Positions 30,282 through 40,263 are shown, counted from the first letter of the stretch. The stretch: DNA of 62,186 nucleotides from Calothrix membranacea FACHB-236 (GCF_014696315.1 NZ_JACJPX010000050.1:1-62186), one strand, 5' to 3'. Translations and numbers: made by a program. The notes: generated by a model not told the origin, from the letters alone.

Positions 30282-31337
30282 GTGAAAATTAGTATTGGTA
30301 TACTTGCTTATAATGAAGCTAATTGTATTAGCGCCACACTGCAATCTTTATTTGCACAGAGTGTATTTCAAGCAGTTGATAGCAACACAGCAATTGAAGT
30401 TGTGGTAGTACCCAATGGTTGTACTGATGAGACAGCAGAGATCGCTCGTACAACATTACAAAATTTAGTGCAGTCTACCGCTAATCCTGCTGTATCGTGG
30501 AATGTCTGCGAAGTCAAAGAGCCTGGCAAGCCAAATGCTTGGAATAATTACGTCCATAATTTTTCTGATCCTGGCGCAGATTACATATTTTTAATGGATG
30601 CTGATATTCAGTTTCTTGCTCCCACTACTCTGCATTCAATGGTGGAAGCGCTGGAAGTCAATGCCAATGCTTGGGTATCTGTAGATACATTAGTTAAGGA
30701 TGTAGCTTTGAAGGAGAAGAAAAGCTTAGTAGAAAAGTTGTCTCTTTCAGTGTCTAAAGTATCAGGAGCTAAATCAGTCTGGATTTGCGGGCAGCTTTAC
30801 TGTGCCCGGGCTGCAGTATTACATAGAATTTGGATGCCTAAAGGTATTGAGGTTGAAGACGGCTTCTTGTGGAAAATGGTTGTTACCAATTTATTAACTT
30901 CCCCAGAAGTACCAGAACGGGTAGTGCGCGCTCAATCTGCCTCTCATATATTTGAAGCTTATACTGACATTCGTCGTTTACTCCGGCATGAACAATGGTT
31001 GATTTTAGCTAACACAATCAACACATTGATTTATGAGGATTTACAGGCAAGCTGCAACCAGCAGCAAGATGCTGGTGCAATCATCAAGTCTCGCAACGAG
31101 CAAGATCCATTATGGGTAAGCAAGTTGATTCAAGCAAACGTTTCCCAGAAAAGCGGCTGGGTAATTCCCGCATGGTTGCTGTTACGTCGATTTAATAGCT
31201 TGCTGCAATTGTCCTTACATAAAGCAGTACTATTTTTGCCTGTAGCAGTCACAGCATTTTGTGTAGACTTACTGGTTTGTTTGCAAGCCAATGATAGATT
31301 ACACAAGTGGGAACAATACAGTTCCAATAAGGCTTGA
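30282..31337 (+). CDS. GT2-family glycosyltransferase
   Basis: The 351-residue GT-A enzyme starts MKISIGILAYNEANCISATL, the nucleotide-binding strand of family GT2. It has PNGCTDETAEIA, a DxD-type motif in FLMDADIQF (about residues 103-111), and GIEVEDGFLWKMV as the acceptor-side ED motif. One hydrophobic segment near the C-terminus (about 310-332) may anchor it to the membrane. The GTG start at 30282 has a strong AGAGGAG upstream. It is the last sugar-adding enzyme of the cluster. Confidence 0.88.
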   Translation: MKISIGILAYNEANCISATLQSLFAQSVFQAVDSNTAIEVVVVPNGCTDETAEIARTTLQNLVQSTANPAVSWNVCEVKEPGKPNAWNNYVHNFSDPGADYIFLMDADIQFLAPTTLHSMVEALEVNANAWVSVDTLVKDVALKEKKSLVEKLSLSVSKVSGAKSVWICGQLYCARAAVLHRIWMPKGIEVEDGFLWKMVVTNLLTSPEVPERVVRAQSASHIFEAYTDIRRLLRHEQWLILANTINTLIYEDLQASCNQQQDAGAIIKSRNEQDPLWVSKLIQANVSQKSGWVIPAWLLLRRFNSLLQLSLHKAVLFLPVAVTAFCVDLLVCLQANDRLHKWEQYSSNKA

Positions 31338-31504
31338 ATTGATCGAGTAGCAGTGAGCAACTGCTTACCCTAGGACGGACGAAAATGTTTTGTTAAGGGT
31401 TAAAGTCAATAGTCAACAACCAAAGGTCAAAAGGCGCATCTTCGTTTTCTCCAGTCCCTATTTTCAAATCAATCAACTTAGCTCACACCAGAGGATGATG
31501 GGAA

Positions 31505-32665
31505 ATGGCAAACAATAGGATTTTGAGTAGACGAGGATTCGTGTACTTAGGCTTAGGAACTGCGGCAAGTATTGGTGCTTTGACAATTAGCAAAGCAATA
31601 CCCCCAAAGAAAACTATACCTGTATCTCCTTTACGAAGAGACTTCAAGGTAGTAGGGCAAACTCCTTTAAAAAAGCGTGCTGCAAGTAAAGGGTTAATTT
31701 ATGGAGCAGATTGCGGCACTTTAAATTTAGAAGCAGATCCAGAGTTGGCAAAGCTTCTAGTCAGAGAATGTTCAATGTTAGTGGCAGGATTTCTGAAGTG
31801 GGATTTACTACGTCCCACTGCAGATAGTTTTGATTTTAAGAGGGGTGATTGGTTCGCAAAATTTGCACGTAATAATCAGATGTTATTGCGCGGACACACC
31901 TTAGTATGGTACCAGTCCTTACCTTCTTGGTTTCAAGAAACAGTTAATAAGCAAAATGCCAAGCAGTTTTTGACGCAACATATTCAAAAGGTTGTAGGTC
32001 ATTATGCTGGGCAAATGCACTCTTGGGATGTAGTTAATGAAGCGATCGCAGTCGAAGATGGATACTCTAGAGGTTTGAGGAAGAATCCTTGGTTAGAGTT
32101 TTTGGGGCCAGATTACATTGAAATGGCTTTTCGTATTGCTGCTGAGGCAGACCCCAAAGCTTTATTAGTTTATAACGACTATGGGCTGGAGTATGACACT
32201 CCTGAAGATGAAGCCAAGAGGAATGCGGTTTTAAAGTTACTCGAGCATTTAAAATCTCGAGAAGTTCCAGTTCATGGCTTTGGCATTCAATCTCATTTGG
32301 CAGGGCATGAAACTCGCTTTAATCCTCAAAAATTACAAAATTTCTTGAGAAAAGTGGCTGACTTGGGTCTTAAAATTATGGTGACCGAACTGGATGTCAT
32401 AGACCAAAAACTCCCTGCGGATGTGGCTGTTCGCGATCGCATAGTTGCTGCTGCTTATGAAGATTATCTGGGTGCAGTCTTAGAGGTAAAAGCAGTTAAC
32501 ACTGTCATTAGTTGGGGATTGAGCGATCGCTATACATGGCTTTCGGAATTTCAAGCTCGTAAAGATGGTGCAGCAGTTAGACCATTAGCATGGGATGCTG
32601 ATCTAAAACCGAAACTGGCATGGAATGCGATCGCTAGAGCTTTTGATAATGCCCCTAAACGTTAA
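31505..32665 (+). CDS. GH10 family glycosidase (endo-1,4-beta-xylanase-like), Tat-exported
   Basis: The 386-residue protein has an N-terminal Tat signal (LSRRGFVYLGLG, twin Arg at 9-10) and a GH10 (beta/alpha)8 domain from about residue 60. The acid/base Glu179 lies in WDVVNEA and the nucleophile Glu295 in MVTELDV. The substrate-site pattern usually read as HTLVWH is HTLVWY here (Tyr136), so a conserved His near subsite -1 is replaced. The position between glycosyltransferase and export-kinase genes suggests it trims or releases the cell's own polysaccharide and does not digest plant xylan; this is inference. No other carbohydrate-active partner domain is attached. Confidence 0.92.
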   Translation: MANNRILSRRGFVYLGLGTAASIGALTISKAIPPKKTIPVSPLRRDFKVVGQTPLKKRAASKGLIYGADCGTLNLEADPELAKLLVRECSMLVAGFLKWDLLRPTADSFDFKRGDWFAKFARNNQMLLRGHTLVWYQSLPSWFQETVNKQNAKQFLTQHIQKVVGHYAGQMHSWDVVNEAIAVEDGYSRGLRKNPWLEFLGPDYIEMAFRIAAEADPKALLVYNDYGLEYDTPEDEAKRNAVLKLLEHLKSREVPVHGFGIQSHLAGHETRFNPQKLQNFLRKVADLGLKIMVTELDVIDQKLPADVAVRDRIVAAAYEDYLGAVLEVKAVNTVISWGLSDRYTWLSEFQARKDGAAVRPLAWDADLKPKLAWNAIARAFDNAPKR

Positions 32666-32864
32666 ATTCCATATTTGTACTGAATCCTTAAAGCTCTTAT
32701 CAATAACTTCATGGTTTTGTAATCTAATTAGTATATACTACTGATACTGATAAGATAGTAGTCTTAATTTCAATAGTAATAATTAATGCCGAGATTCAGT
32801 AAGTAGTTGTTTACTTTAATTGCCTTGAACCTGCACTTTTGAAAAATTTTTGTTGGGATGAGCT

Positions 32865-35078
32865 ATGGAATCAAGAGAATCTATTGATTTCGACTTTGGT
32901 CGTTATTTATCGATAGTGAAACGGCAATGGATACCAGCTGCGAGTATCTTTGCATCTACAGTGGCTCTTAGTGTTGTAGCAACAACATTTCTCAAGCCAT
33001 CCTATGAAGCAGAAGGCAAATTATTATTTAAAACGCCCTCTTTCAGTGTGGTAGGGGCGGATCTATTACCTAGTGAATCTGAAGCGCGAGGAGATTTACA
33101 ACCGTTAGTTTCCACTCAGAACCCCATCACTACTCAGATAGAAGTAATTACTTCACCTTTGTTGTTGCAAAAAACAATAGACGAACTGCAACTAAAAAAT
33201 AATGAAGGTAAACCTTTAACAACCGAAGCTCTGAAAAAAGCTTTAAATCTCAAAATTATTGGTGGCACAGACGTATTGCAAGTTAGCTATAAAAGCCGTA
33301 GCCCAGAAGAGGCAGCAGCAGTAGTTAACAATATTATGAATCTCTACTTAGAGAATGATATTCTTACCAATCGCGCCGAAGCCGAATCCACACGCAAATT
33401 TATGGCTAGGCAGCTGCCTAACAATAGAAGCGCTGTCCAAGAAGCAGAAGCAGCGCTACGTATATTTAAACAAAAATATAAGATTGTAGATTTGGCTGAA
33501 GAGACGCGTTCAGCAGTAGCAATTATTGGCAATTTAGACAACAATATTAACACTGCCAAAGCTGATTTAGATCAAGCGACAGCTCAAACAAATGAACTGC
33601 GTCAAAAAGTAAATTTAAATTCTCAAGAAGCTCTCTCTGCAAGTGCAGTCAGCCAGTCACCTGCGGTACAGGGAATTGTAACTCAACTGCAAGATATAGA
33701 CAGACAATTAGCGACTGAACGCAGCCGATTCTTAGATGACAACCCAGTAATTATTAATTTAGAACAAAGGAAAGCTAACCTACAGGCGCTTCTGAATAAA
33801 GAACTTAACCAAACAGGTGCTGTTCAACCTAATTCTCAGCCAAAAACATTACAAATAGGGGAAACCAAACAAAACCTGATCAGAGATTTCCTACAATCAG
33901 AAGTGCAGCGTCGAGGTTTGGAACAAAAACTTTCTTCGTTGTACAGTTCTCGCTCTGTTTACGAACAACGGGTAAGAATCATACCCCAACTAGAACAACA
34001 ACAACGTGATCTCGAACGGAGGTTGGAAGTTGCTCAATCAACCTACCAAACCCTCTTGAAAAAGGTGCAAGAATTGCAGTTAGCAGAAAATAACAATACA
34101 CCCAACGCTCGGATCATTGCCAAAGGTTTAATTCCTAAAAAGCCAACCCTAGGCCTCAAACCTTTCGTTTTGGTGCTAGGTGTTTTGTTAGGTGCATTTT
34201 TAGCCACCACTGCTGTAATCTTCCTAGAGACCAGAGATAGATCTCTGAAAACACTGAAAGAAATCAGAGAAATATTTGGCTACACCTTATTGGGTATAGT
34301 TCCCTCATCTACGAAAAAGATTCGCTCTCGTTATCGCGAAACAGAGATAGCTACTCAAGAAATTGCTGTCATAGATTCGCCTAATTCTTTAACTAGCGAA
34401 ATTTACCGCATGATTCAGGCAAATCTGAGATTCCTGAGTTCAGATAAGGTACTGAAAACCATTGTGGTTAGTAGTGCAGTTCCCAAGGAAGGCAAATCTA
34501 CAGTTTCCGCTAACTTAGCAGCTGCGATCGCGCAATTAGGACGCAAAGTCCTATTAATTGATGCCGATATGCGAGTTCCTACACAGCATCATATCTGGCA
34601 AATAACCAATACAGCAGGTTTAAGCGAAGTACTTGTAGGTGAAGCGGAATTCAAAACGGCTGCGTCTAACGTGATTGAAAATCTAGATGTTTTAACAGCT
34701 GGGGTTAGACCTCCTAATCCACTAGCTTTGTTGGACTCTAAACGGATGGCGACATTAATTCAAGACTTTTCTAGCCAATATGACTTTGTGATTATTGATG
34801 CCCCACCCTTGCTGCTGGCTGCTGATGCTGTAACTTTAAGTCACATGACAGATGGAATTTTACTAGTAGCTCGTCCTGGAGTCATTGATTCTAACAGCGC
34901 TAATAATGCCAAAGAATTGTTACAGCGCTCCGGTCAAAACGTCTTAGGTTTATTAGTAAATGGCATCAATGAGAAAAATGAGTCTAGCAATGATTTCTAT
35001 CATGCCAAGGAATACTTTAGTGCTGACACAGTCACAACAGAATCTGGATCTGGAATCAAGACTTGGAGCCAGAGATAA
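32865..35078 (+). CDS. Wzc-like polysaccharide co-polymerase and tyrosine autokinase
   Basis: The 737-residue protein combines a Wzz domain (about 10-110) with flanking membrane helices (about 30-50 and 440-463), a long periplasmic coiled coil (about 190-420), and a cytoplasmic BY-kinase. The kinase has Walker A PKEGKSTVS (Gly543-Lys544-Ser545), Walker A' LLIDADMR and Walker B FVIIDAPP. It should control chain length and polymerisation by cycles of autophosphorylation. The C-terminal tail, normally Tyr-rich, holds only two Tyr residues (NDFYHAKEYF). No OPX partner gene is in the window. It is followed by a strong terminator that closes the cluster. Confidence 0.92.
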   Translation: MESRESIDFDFGRYLSIVKRQWIPAASIFASTVALSVVATTFLKPSYEAEGKLLFKTPSFSVVGADLLPSESEARGDLQPLVSTQNPITTQIEVITSPLLLQKTIDELQLKNNEGKPLTTEALKKALNLKIIGGTDVLQVSYKSRSPEEAAAVVNNIMNLYLENDILTNRAEAESTRKFMARQLPNNRSAVQEAEAALRIFKQKYKIVDLAEETRSAVAIIGNLDNNINTAKADLDQATAQTNELRQKVNLNSQEALSASAVSQSPAVQGIVTQLQDIDRQLATERSRFLDDNPVIINLEQRKANLQALLNKELNQTGAVQPNSQPKTLQIGETKQNLIRDFLQSEVQRRGLEQKLSSLYSSRSVYEQRVRIIPQLEQQQRDLERRLEVAQSTYQTLLKKVQELQLAENNNTPNARIIAKGLIPKKPTLGLKPFVLVLGVLLGAFLATTAVIFLETRDRSLKTLKEIREIFGYTLLGIVPSSTKKIRSRYRETEIATQEIAVIDSPNSLTSEIYRMIQANLRFLSSDKVLKTIVVSSAVPKEGKSTVSANLAAAIAQLGRKVLLIDADMRVPTQHHIWQITNTAGLSEVLVGEAEFKTAASNVIENLDVLTAGVRPPNPLALLDSKRMATLIQDFSSQYDFVIIDAPPLLLAADAVTLSHMTDGILLVARPGVIDSNSANNAKELLQRSGQNVLGLLVNGINEKNESSNDFYHAKEYFSADTVTTESGSGIKTWSQR

Positions 35079-35108
35079 TTCATCGCATAGCTAGAAAACT
35101 TAGTTGCT

Positions 35109-35147
35109 AAGAAATCTCAGAGATTTGTACCTCTGGGATTTCTTTTT
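35109..35147 (+). terminator. terminator after the Wzc-like gene
   Basis: AAGAAATCTCAGAG pairs with CTCTGGGATTTCTT (one T-G pair) around an 8-nt loop and is followed by TTT. It lies 31 nt past the stop and separates the SLH beta-helix gene from the rest of the cluster. Confidence 0.9.
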
Positions 35148-35577
35148 GAAAAGCGGTGGAAAGTTTTCTGGATGCTATCTATCAAAATTTTGATGCATAT
35201 AACGAATATCATTGCTGAAACTCTACTATGTTGTCGTTTCAGCTTTTTTATTGTTTGTATAAATAATATTACTGATTTTTAACCCATATTTTGGCGAAAA
35301 GATAAGAAAACATAACTTTTGTAAGAGCGATCGCCTGGACTCCTAAAAACTCCAAATTACCAGAATACTTGATACCAAAAGCTTTTAACTGCGAAAGCCA
35401 AGCAGCAATCACTGCTCTTACTTCTGCACCGATTTAACATCAAGCAAATATTCTTCTAGATTTTTGCGGAATGTATCATCATGGGCGGGAAGTCAATGTT
35501 GCGATTTAATCTTTAGGAATTGCTACCTAGTTAATGGTTAGCGCTAGTATATCTATGTCTTTTTTCGCAGTATAAAT
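35148..35577. other. spacer with possible remnant of a minus-strand gene
   Basis: Between about 35330 and 35490 the minus strand reads as two short coding-like pieces in different frames (PAHDDTFRKNLEEYLLDVKSVQK-stop, then VIAAWLSQLKAFGIKYSGN). They look like the decayed 3' part of a gene, but no family is recognised. The rest is AT-rich spacer that must hold the promoter of the following gene. Confidence 0.35.
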
Positions 35578-37230
35578 ATGGCGCAAAATTTTTACGTAAA
35601 TCCAAGTACAGGCAATGATAACAATCCTGGTACTCAACAAGCACCCTTTAAAACGATTACCAAAGCTCTCAAAGTTGCCACTCCGGGTACCAAAATTCAA
35701 CTGGTAGAGGGTACTTATAATGCCACTACTGGTGAAGTTTTCCCACTAACTGTGGCATCTGAGGTAACGGTAGTAGGCAATGAAGCCAATAAAGGTAGCG
35801 GTATTTTAATTGAAGGTAGTGGTAACTACCTCAGCCGTACTTTTGCAGGTCAAAATGTCACATTTGTACTGCTAAATGGGGCACAACTCCGGGGTGTAAC
35901 GGTAACAAATCCAGCTAGCCGTGGTTCTGCTGTCTGGGTTGAATCTAGTACACCGACAGTTGCCAATAGCACATTTACTCAATCTAAGCGTGAGGGAGTG
36001 TTTGCAACTGGCGATGCTAACCCAGTGATCCTCAGCAATGTGTTTTCTGAGAATGCTGCCAATGGTGTTTCCATAGCAAAAAATGCCAAAGGGCAAATTC
36101 AAGGTAACACCTTCTTCAAAACAGGTTTTGGCATTGCCATCAGTGATGCAGCCGCACCCACACTCATAGATAACAAAATTTCTGAAAATCGGTCTGGAAT
36201 TGTCATTTCTGGGACAGCACGTCCTGTATTACGTAATAACTTCAGCGAAAAAAACACTGATGATGGTTTAACAGTGATTGCTAACGCCCTACCAGATTTA
36301 GGTAGTGCTAGTAGTCCTGGGGGTAACGTCCTACGCAACAACGGTAAGTTTGATTTGCAAAACGCAGGTAGCAATAAATTGATCTCTGTAGGAAATCAAA
36401 TAGATCCGTCTAAAGTCAGCGGTAGCATTGAGTTTGCAGCTACTCCAGTGACACCAACGCCAACACCAACCCCAACGCCAACACCAACCCCAACGCCAAC
36501 ACCAACACCAACCCCAACCCCAACGCCAACCCCAACACCCACCCCAACGCCAACACCAACACCCACCCCAACCCCCACACCCACCCCTATACCAGTCCCA
36601 ACTCCCACCCCCATACCAGTTCCAACACCAACGCCTACCCCAACACCTGCACCTACTGACTTAACCGATATCGGTAATCATTGGGCTGCTGCTTTTATTC
36701 GGGAATTAGTGAAACAGCAAATAGTTAGCGGTTTTCCCGATCGCACATTTAAACCTGATGCTACGATGACCAGGGCACAATATGCTGCTTTGCTAGTCAA
36801 GGCTTTTAACCCATCTCCAAACCGTGCTGCCACCAAATTCAAGGATGTAGCAGCAGACTTCTGGGCATCTAAAGTAATTCAACAGGCATATCAAGGTCTA
36901 TTCTTGGCTGGGTTTCCTGATGGTAATTTCCGCCCCAATCAAAATATCCAGCGTGTGCAAGTGATCGTTTCTCTGGTTAATGGGCTGGGATTATCTGCGG
37001 ATGATGCAACAGCTTTCAAATTTGATGACCAAGCAAAGATTCCTGACTATGCCAAGGATGAAATAGCAAAAGCATTAGACAAGAAAATTATCGTCAATTA
37101 CCCCAACCCCAAACAACTCAACCCTACCCGCGATGCTACACGCGCTGAGGTAGCGGCGCTGGTTTATCAAGCTTTAGTAGATGCCGGTCGTGTAGCGGCG
37201 ATTAACTCGCCTTATATCGTGAGTGCTTGA
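35578..37230 (+). CDS. DUF1565 beta-helix protein with Pro-Thr linker and SLH domains
   Basis: The 550-residue protein has three parts. Residues 1-285 form a right-handed beta-helix of the DUF1565 type ([15 protein letters not shown] start, repeated N-x-F/G-I turns). Residues 290-358 are an almost pure Pro-Thr linker. Residues 360-550 are three SLH repeats ([53 protein letters not shown]) that would bind peptidoglycan-linked polymer. No N-terminal signal peptide is present and an in-frame TAG precedes the start by 10 codons, so the export route is unclear. No strong ribosome-binding site is visible. The place at the end of the EPS cluster suggests a surface polysaccharide-binding or -modifying role. 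Confidence 0.85.
   Translation: MAQNFYVNPSTGNDNNPGTQQAPFKTITKALKVATPGTKIQLVEGTYNATTGEVFPLTVASEVTVVGNEANKGSGILIEGSGNYLSRTFAGQNVTFVLLNGAQLRGVTVTNPASRGSAVWVESSTPTVANSTFTQSKREGVFATGDANPVILSNVFSENAANGVSIAKNAKGQIQGNTFFKTGFGIAISDAAAPTLIDNKISENRSGIVISGTARPVLRNNFSEKNTDDGLTVIANALPDLGSASSPGGNVLRNNGKFDLQNAGSNKLISVGNQIDPSKVSGSIEFAATPVTPTPTPTPTPTPTPTPTPTPTPTPTPTPTPTPTPTPTPTPTPTPTPIPVPTPTPIPVPTPTPTPTPAPTDLTDIGNHWAAAFIRELVKQQIVSGFPDRTFKPDATMTRAQYAALLVKAFNPSPNRAATKFKDVAADFWASKVIQQAYQGLFLAGFPDGNFRPNQNIQRVQVIVSLVNGLGLSADDATAFKFDDQAKIPDYAKDEIAKALDKKIIVNYPNPKQLNPTRDATRAEVAALVYQALVDAGRVAAINSPYIVSA
36448..36657 (+). repeat. hexanucleotide-type repeat encoding (Pro-Thr)n
   Basis: About 200 nt of alternating ACN and CCN codons with frequent 18-nt units encode the Pro-Thr linker. 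Two IPVPTPTP interruptions occur near the end. Third codon positions vary, so the amino acid pattern is kept while the DNA repeat is imperfect. Confidence 0.95.
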
Positions 37231-37250
37231 TTTTTTAACTTAGTTTTATA

Positions 37251-37272
37251 GGGTAGGCTTTTCAGCCTACCC
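37251..37272. terminator. bidirectional terminator between convergent genes
   Basis: GGGTAGGCT-TTTC-AGCCTACCC is a perfect 9-bp stem between the SLH beta-helix gene (plus) and the acetyltransferase gene (minus). Its flanks are A/T-rich on both sides. Confidence 0.85.
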
Positions 37273-37280
37273 TAATTGTT

Positions 37281-37838
37281 TCATAAATGGCGGATAATGC
37301 TGCAAGGATTACCCGCCGCAACTACATTAGCTGGTATATCTTTCACTACTACGCTACCAGCACCAATAGTAGTATTTTCACCAATTGTTACCCCTGGACA
37401 AATAATTGCACTGCCACCAATCCAGACGTTATTACCAATAGTAACTGGAGCAGCTAGCTCTCTACCAGAAAGTCGAATCTCCGGTGCTGTCGGATGGTAG
37501 GCAGTGTATATTTGCACATAAGGAGCGCACAACACATTGTCACCGATATGAACTGTATTGCAATCTAAAATTACACAGCCATAGTTCATATAAAATCCAT
37601 CGCCAGCATAAATATTACTGCCATAATCACAGTGAAATGGCGGTACAATAGATACTTTTTTCCCTACCTTCCCGAATAATTCTTGCAAAATCTGTCGTCG
37701 TTGCTCTTGCTGTTCTTCTGTTGTAGCGTTGTAGATTCGTAAGAGACGACTGGCTTGCTTGTTCTCAGTAGCTAATTCTAGATCTTCTGCAAGATATAAT
37801 TCGCCGGAGAGCATTTTCTGCTTTTCTGTTTTTTCCAT
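37281..37838 (-). CDS. maltose O-acetyltransferase-like hexapeptide acetyltransferase
   Basis: The 185-residue protein of the LacA/Maa group has an N-terminal Mac domain (MLSGELYLAEDLEL, about 8-60) followed by left-handed beta-helix hexapeptide repeats. The catalytic-region His lies in IYTAYHPTAPE, and the block VTIGNNVWIGGSAIICPGVTIG follows. It transfers acetyl from acetyl-CoA to a sugar hydroxyl; the natural acceptor is unknown. Lying next to the EPS cluster but convergent with it, it could acetylate an EPS precursor, which is inference only. It could equally be a NodL-type enzyme. Confidence 0.9.
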   Translation of the reverse strand: MEKTEKQKMLSGELYLAEDLELATENKQASRLLRIYNATTEEQQEQRRQILQELFGKVGKKVSIVPPFHCDYGSNIYAGDGFYMNYGCVILDCNTVHIGDNVLCAPYVQIYTAYHPTAPEIRLSGRELAAPVTIGNNVWIGGSAIICPGVTIGENTTIGAGSVVVKDIPANVVAAGNPCSIIRHL

Positions 37839-38051
37839 AACAGAATTTTTAGATTTCAGGAAATAGGATTTATAGCATGGGGAAAATTTAGAATATTTTT
37901 AGATTTTCCTGATGACTTGGCAATTTATAAGCTGGCTTGCTTATAAGCACTTTAGTCATGCCAATGCTGTTCCATTCATAACTAAATAGAGAGTTAACCG
38001 ACAACTAGCTAATGGATGATTGTGACGACAGGCTAATAACTATATAATTCA

Positions 38052-39332
38052 TCAAAATATGCCATAACGAGCTTTTCCCTGCCGTTTTGCACGGTACATA
38101 GCAATATCAGCATCCCGAAGCAGATTTTGTGGTTCTTCATAACCATGACCACTCAAGGCGATACCAATGCTAGCTGTGGGACATATTTGATATCCATTAA
38201 TATTCAGAGGCACGCTTAAGGATTCTTGAATGCGTTTGGCTACATTGGTAGCATCTGTAACATCTTTGATATCTTCTATTAGTACAGCAAACTCATCACC
38301 GCCAAATCTAGCTACGGTATCACCACTACGTAAACATGACTCTAAGCGGCGAGCGATCGCTACTAAAAAATCATCTCCTGTTGAGTGTCCAAAGCGATCG
38401 TTAATTCCTTTGAAGCCATCTAAATCTAAAAATAAAACGGCAAAATTATAATCATTCCGCCGTTTGCTACGTTCGATTGTTTGTCTGAGGCGATCTATAA
38501 ACAAAACTCGATTGGGTAGTGCTGTCAGCGCATCATGACAAGCATTACGCAGCAGTTGGGCTTCTATTTGCTTGCGTTTCGTAATATCCTGAAGAACTAA
38601 AACAGCACCACTGATATTCCCATCCACATCACGGATAGGTGCAACACAATCCCCAATGGGTACTTTTTTCCCATCCTTTGCCAGCAGGGTACAGTTATCT
38701 GGTAGATTTAGCACCTCACCTGTTTGTATTGCTTGTGTAGCTAAATTATCTATTACTTCATCCATATCTTTATCAATTAAGCTGACAACTTCTACTAAGT
38801 CCTTGCCATAGGCTTCTTCTTGTCTCCAACCTGTCAGTGCTTCCGCAACAGGATTCATCATTTGGATACGGCCATTGGCATAGGTGACAACAACTGCACA
38901 GCCCATACTATTAATAATCGCTGTCAGTCTCTGTCTTTCTTCCTCAAATTTCCTGCTGATTTGATGCTTGTAAATAGCCATTTCGACAGCAAAATGTAAG
39001 TCTTTTTCAGCACATGGTTTAAGAATATAACCGAAAGGCTCACTTAGTTGCTGTTGATGTAATTGAATATCTTCCGAATATTCCGTTAAATATAAAACGG
39101 GTATGTGGAAATGGTTCTGGATAACATCCACCATTTTGATACCATTGATATCCCTTGCTAAGCAGATATCAATTAATACTAAATGTGGATTTGTCTCTGC
39201 TACTTTTTGGAGGACATCATCATCTGAAGCAGTAATTTTTGGAACGGAATATCCTAACTTCTGCAAACTATTTCTTATGTCTAAAGCTAGGAATTTTTCA
39301 TCCTCAACAACTAGGATTTTGTGGTCGAACAT
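38052..39332 (-). CDS. REC-PAS-GGDEF response regulator (diguanylate cyclase)
   Basis: The 426-residue regulator has a receiver domain (1-120) with the acidic pair Glu10-Asp11, phosphoacceptor Asp55 (LVLIDI), and the T in YLTEY and K in LKPCA. A short coiled linker leads to a PAS domain (about 135-250), and a GGDEF domain follows (about 255-420). The cyclase motif RFGGDEF is intact, and RSGD five residues before it is a product-inhibition I-site. It should make cyclic di-GMP when phosphorylated. The cognate kinase is not in the window. The neighbouring EPS cluster is a plausible but unproven target. Confidence 0.93.
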   Translation of the reverse strand: MFDHKILVVEDEKFLALDIRNSLQKLGYSVPKITASDDDVLQKVAETNPHLVLIDICLARDINGIKMVDVIQNHFHIPVLYLTEYSEDIQLHQQQLSEPFGYILKPCAEKDLHFAVEMAIYKHQISRKFEEERQRLTAIINSMGCAVVVTYANGRIQMMNPVAEALTGWRQEEAYGKDLVEVVSLIDKDMDEVIDNLATQAIQTGEVLNLPDNCTLLAKDGKKVPIGDCVAPIRDVDGNISGAVLVLQDITKRKQIEAQLLRNACHDALTALPNRVLFIDRLRQTIERSKRRNDYNFAVLFLDLDGFKGINDRFGHSTGDDFLVAIARRLESCLRSGDTVARFGGDEFAVLIEDIKDVTDATNVAKRIQESLSVPLNINGYQICPTASIGIALSGHGYEEPQNLLRDADIAMYRAKRQGKARYGIF

Positions 39333-40263
39333 GTTAGGCTAATCTGTTGGCTAAGGTTCCGATTTTATTTTCAGTCTCTACTCACTCTGAAAATCAATAA
39401 TCCTATGATAATCAATCTCTAATCTACCTGTGTAGTTGCTTGACTAAAATAATTACTAAGTTTTTAATCATTGTCTTTTGCTTTTACTGATCCAGTTAAT
39501 ATCCAGTTGATAACGCAAGATACAATTGAGAAATGTAAATTACCATACAATTACAAAAAAACCAAAGACATATTTTAGAAATGGAGAAATTCTTAATAAA
39601 TAACAATTACTAATGGGGCAAACTGTACGTAAACTTGCTATTTATTTGTAGGTTAATAAAATCACTATCGAACCAAACAATATAAGTAATCTCGAAATAT
39701 ATCAAGCTATTACAAGCATTCGGTAAATTTAACTTTAAATATAGTTGTTTTTTTGATACAGTTTTTAGCCATTAGCTAACAATAGGTATAAAGCTTTTTA
39801 ATTACTGGATACTAAATAATAATTCTGTATATTAAGGCACAGGAAAAATTATGCATTGCCGAAGTAGTAATGATGAATTACTTAATTTAAATAGTTAATA
39901 TACAATTAGCCCGATGTATAAAATATATTTATAAAATATTTTATTAAAAACTTCCGGAATATCTTCTTTCAGGAATGACAAAAGAGGAATAAGAAAACTA
40001 GCTGGCTGATAAACTGATTAATCGCAGATTTTGCTGCCTTATGGTGTGCAAAATAATTAGCTAGCAAAAAGCACTAACAATGCCAAAACTTTTAGCGGTA
40101 GCATGGAAAAGGAAACCATCAAGAGAAATAATTAAAAATCTTATAGGACAAATTTAAAAAGCTATAGCAGTCCTAATTGACTCATCAGGAAAAGAAGAGA
40201 CTAAACCTAAATATTAAGAAAGAGAATCTTCTCACGTTTGATTGTGGACTGCCAGAGTAAGTT
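39333..40263. other. long AT-rich intergenic region
   Basis: These 931 nt between folB and the GGDEF gene (both minus) must contain the promoter of the GGDEF gene near 39340-39500. The only coding-like item is a 26-codon plus-strand frame at about 40080 (MPKLLAVAWKRKPSREI...), too short to call. Confidence 0.5.

Noticed and set aside
36396-36614. Minus-strand frame coding Gly-Val repeats
   Set aside because: It is the antisense reading of the Pro-Thr repeat, with no independent ribosome site or protein-like variation.
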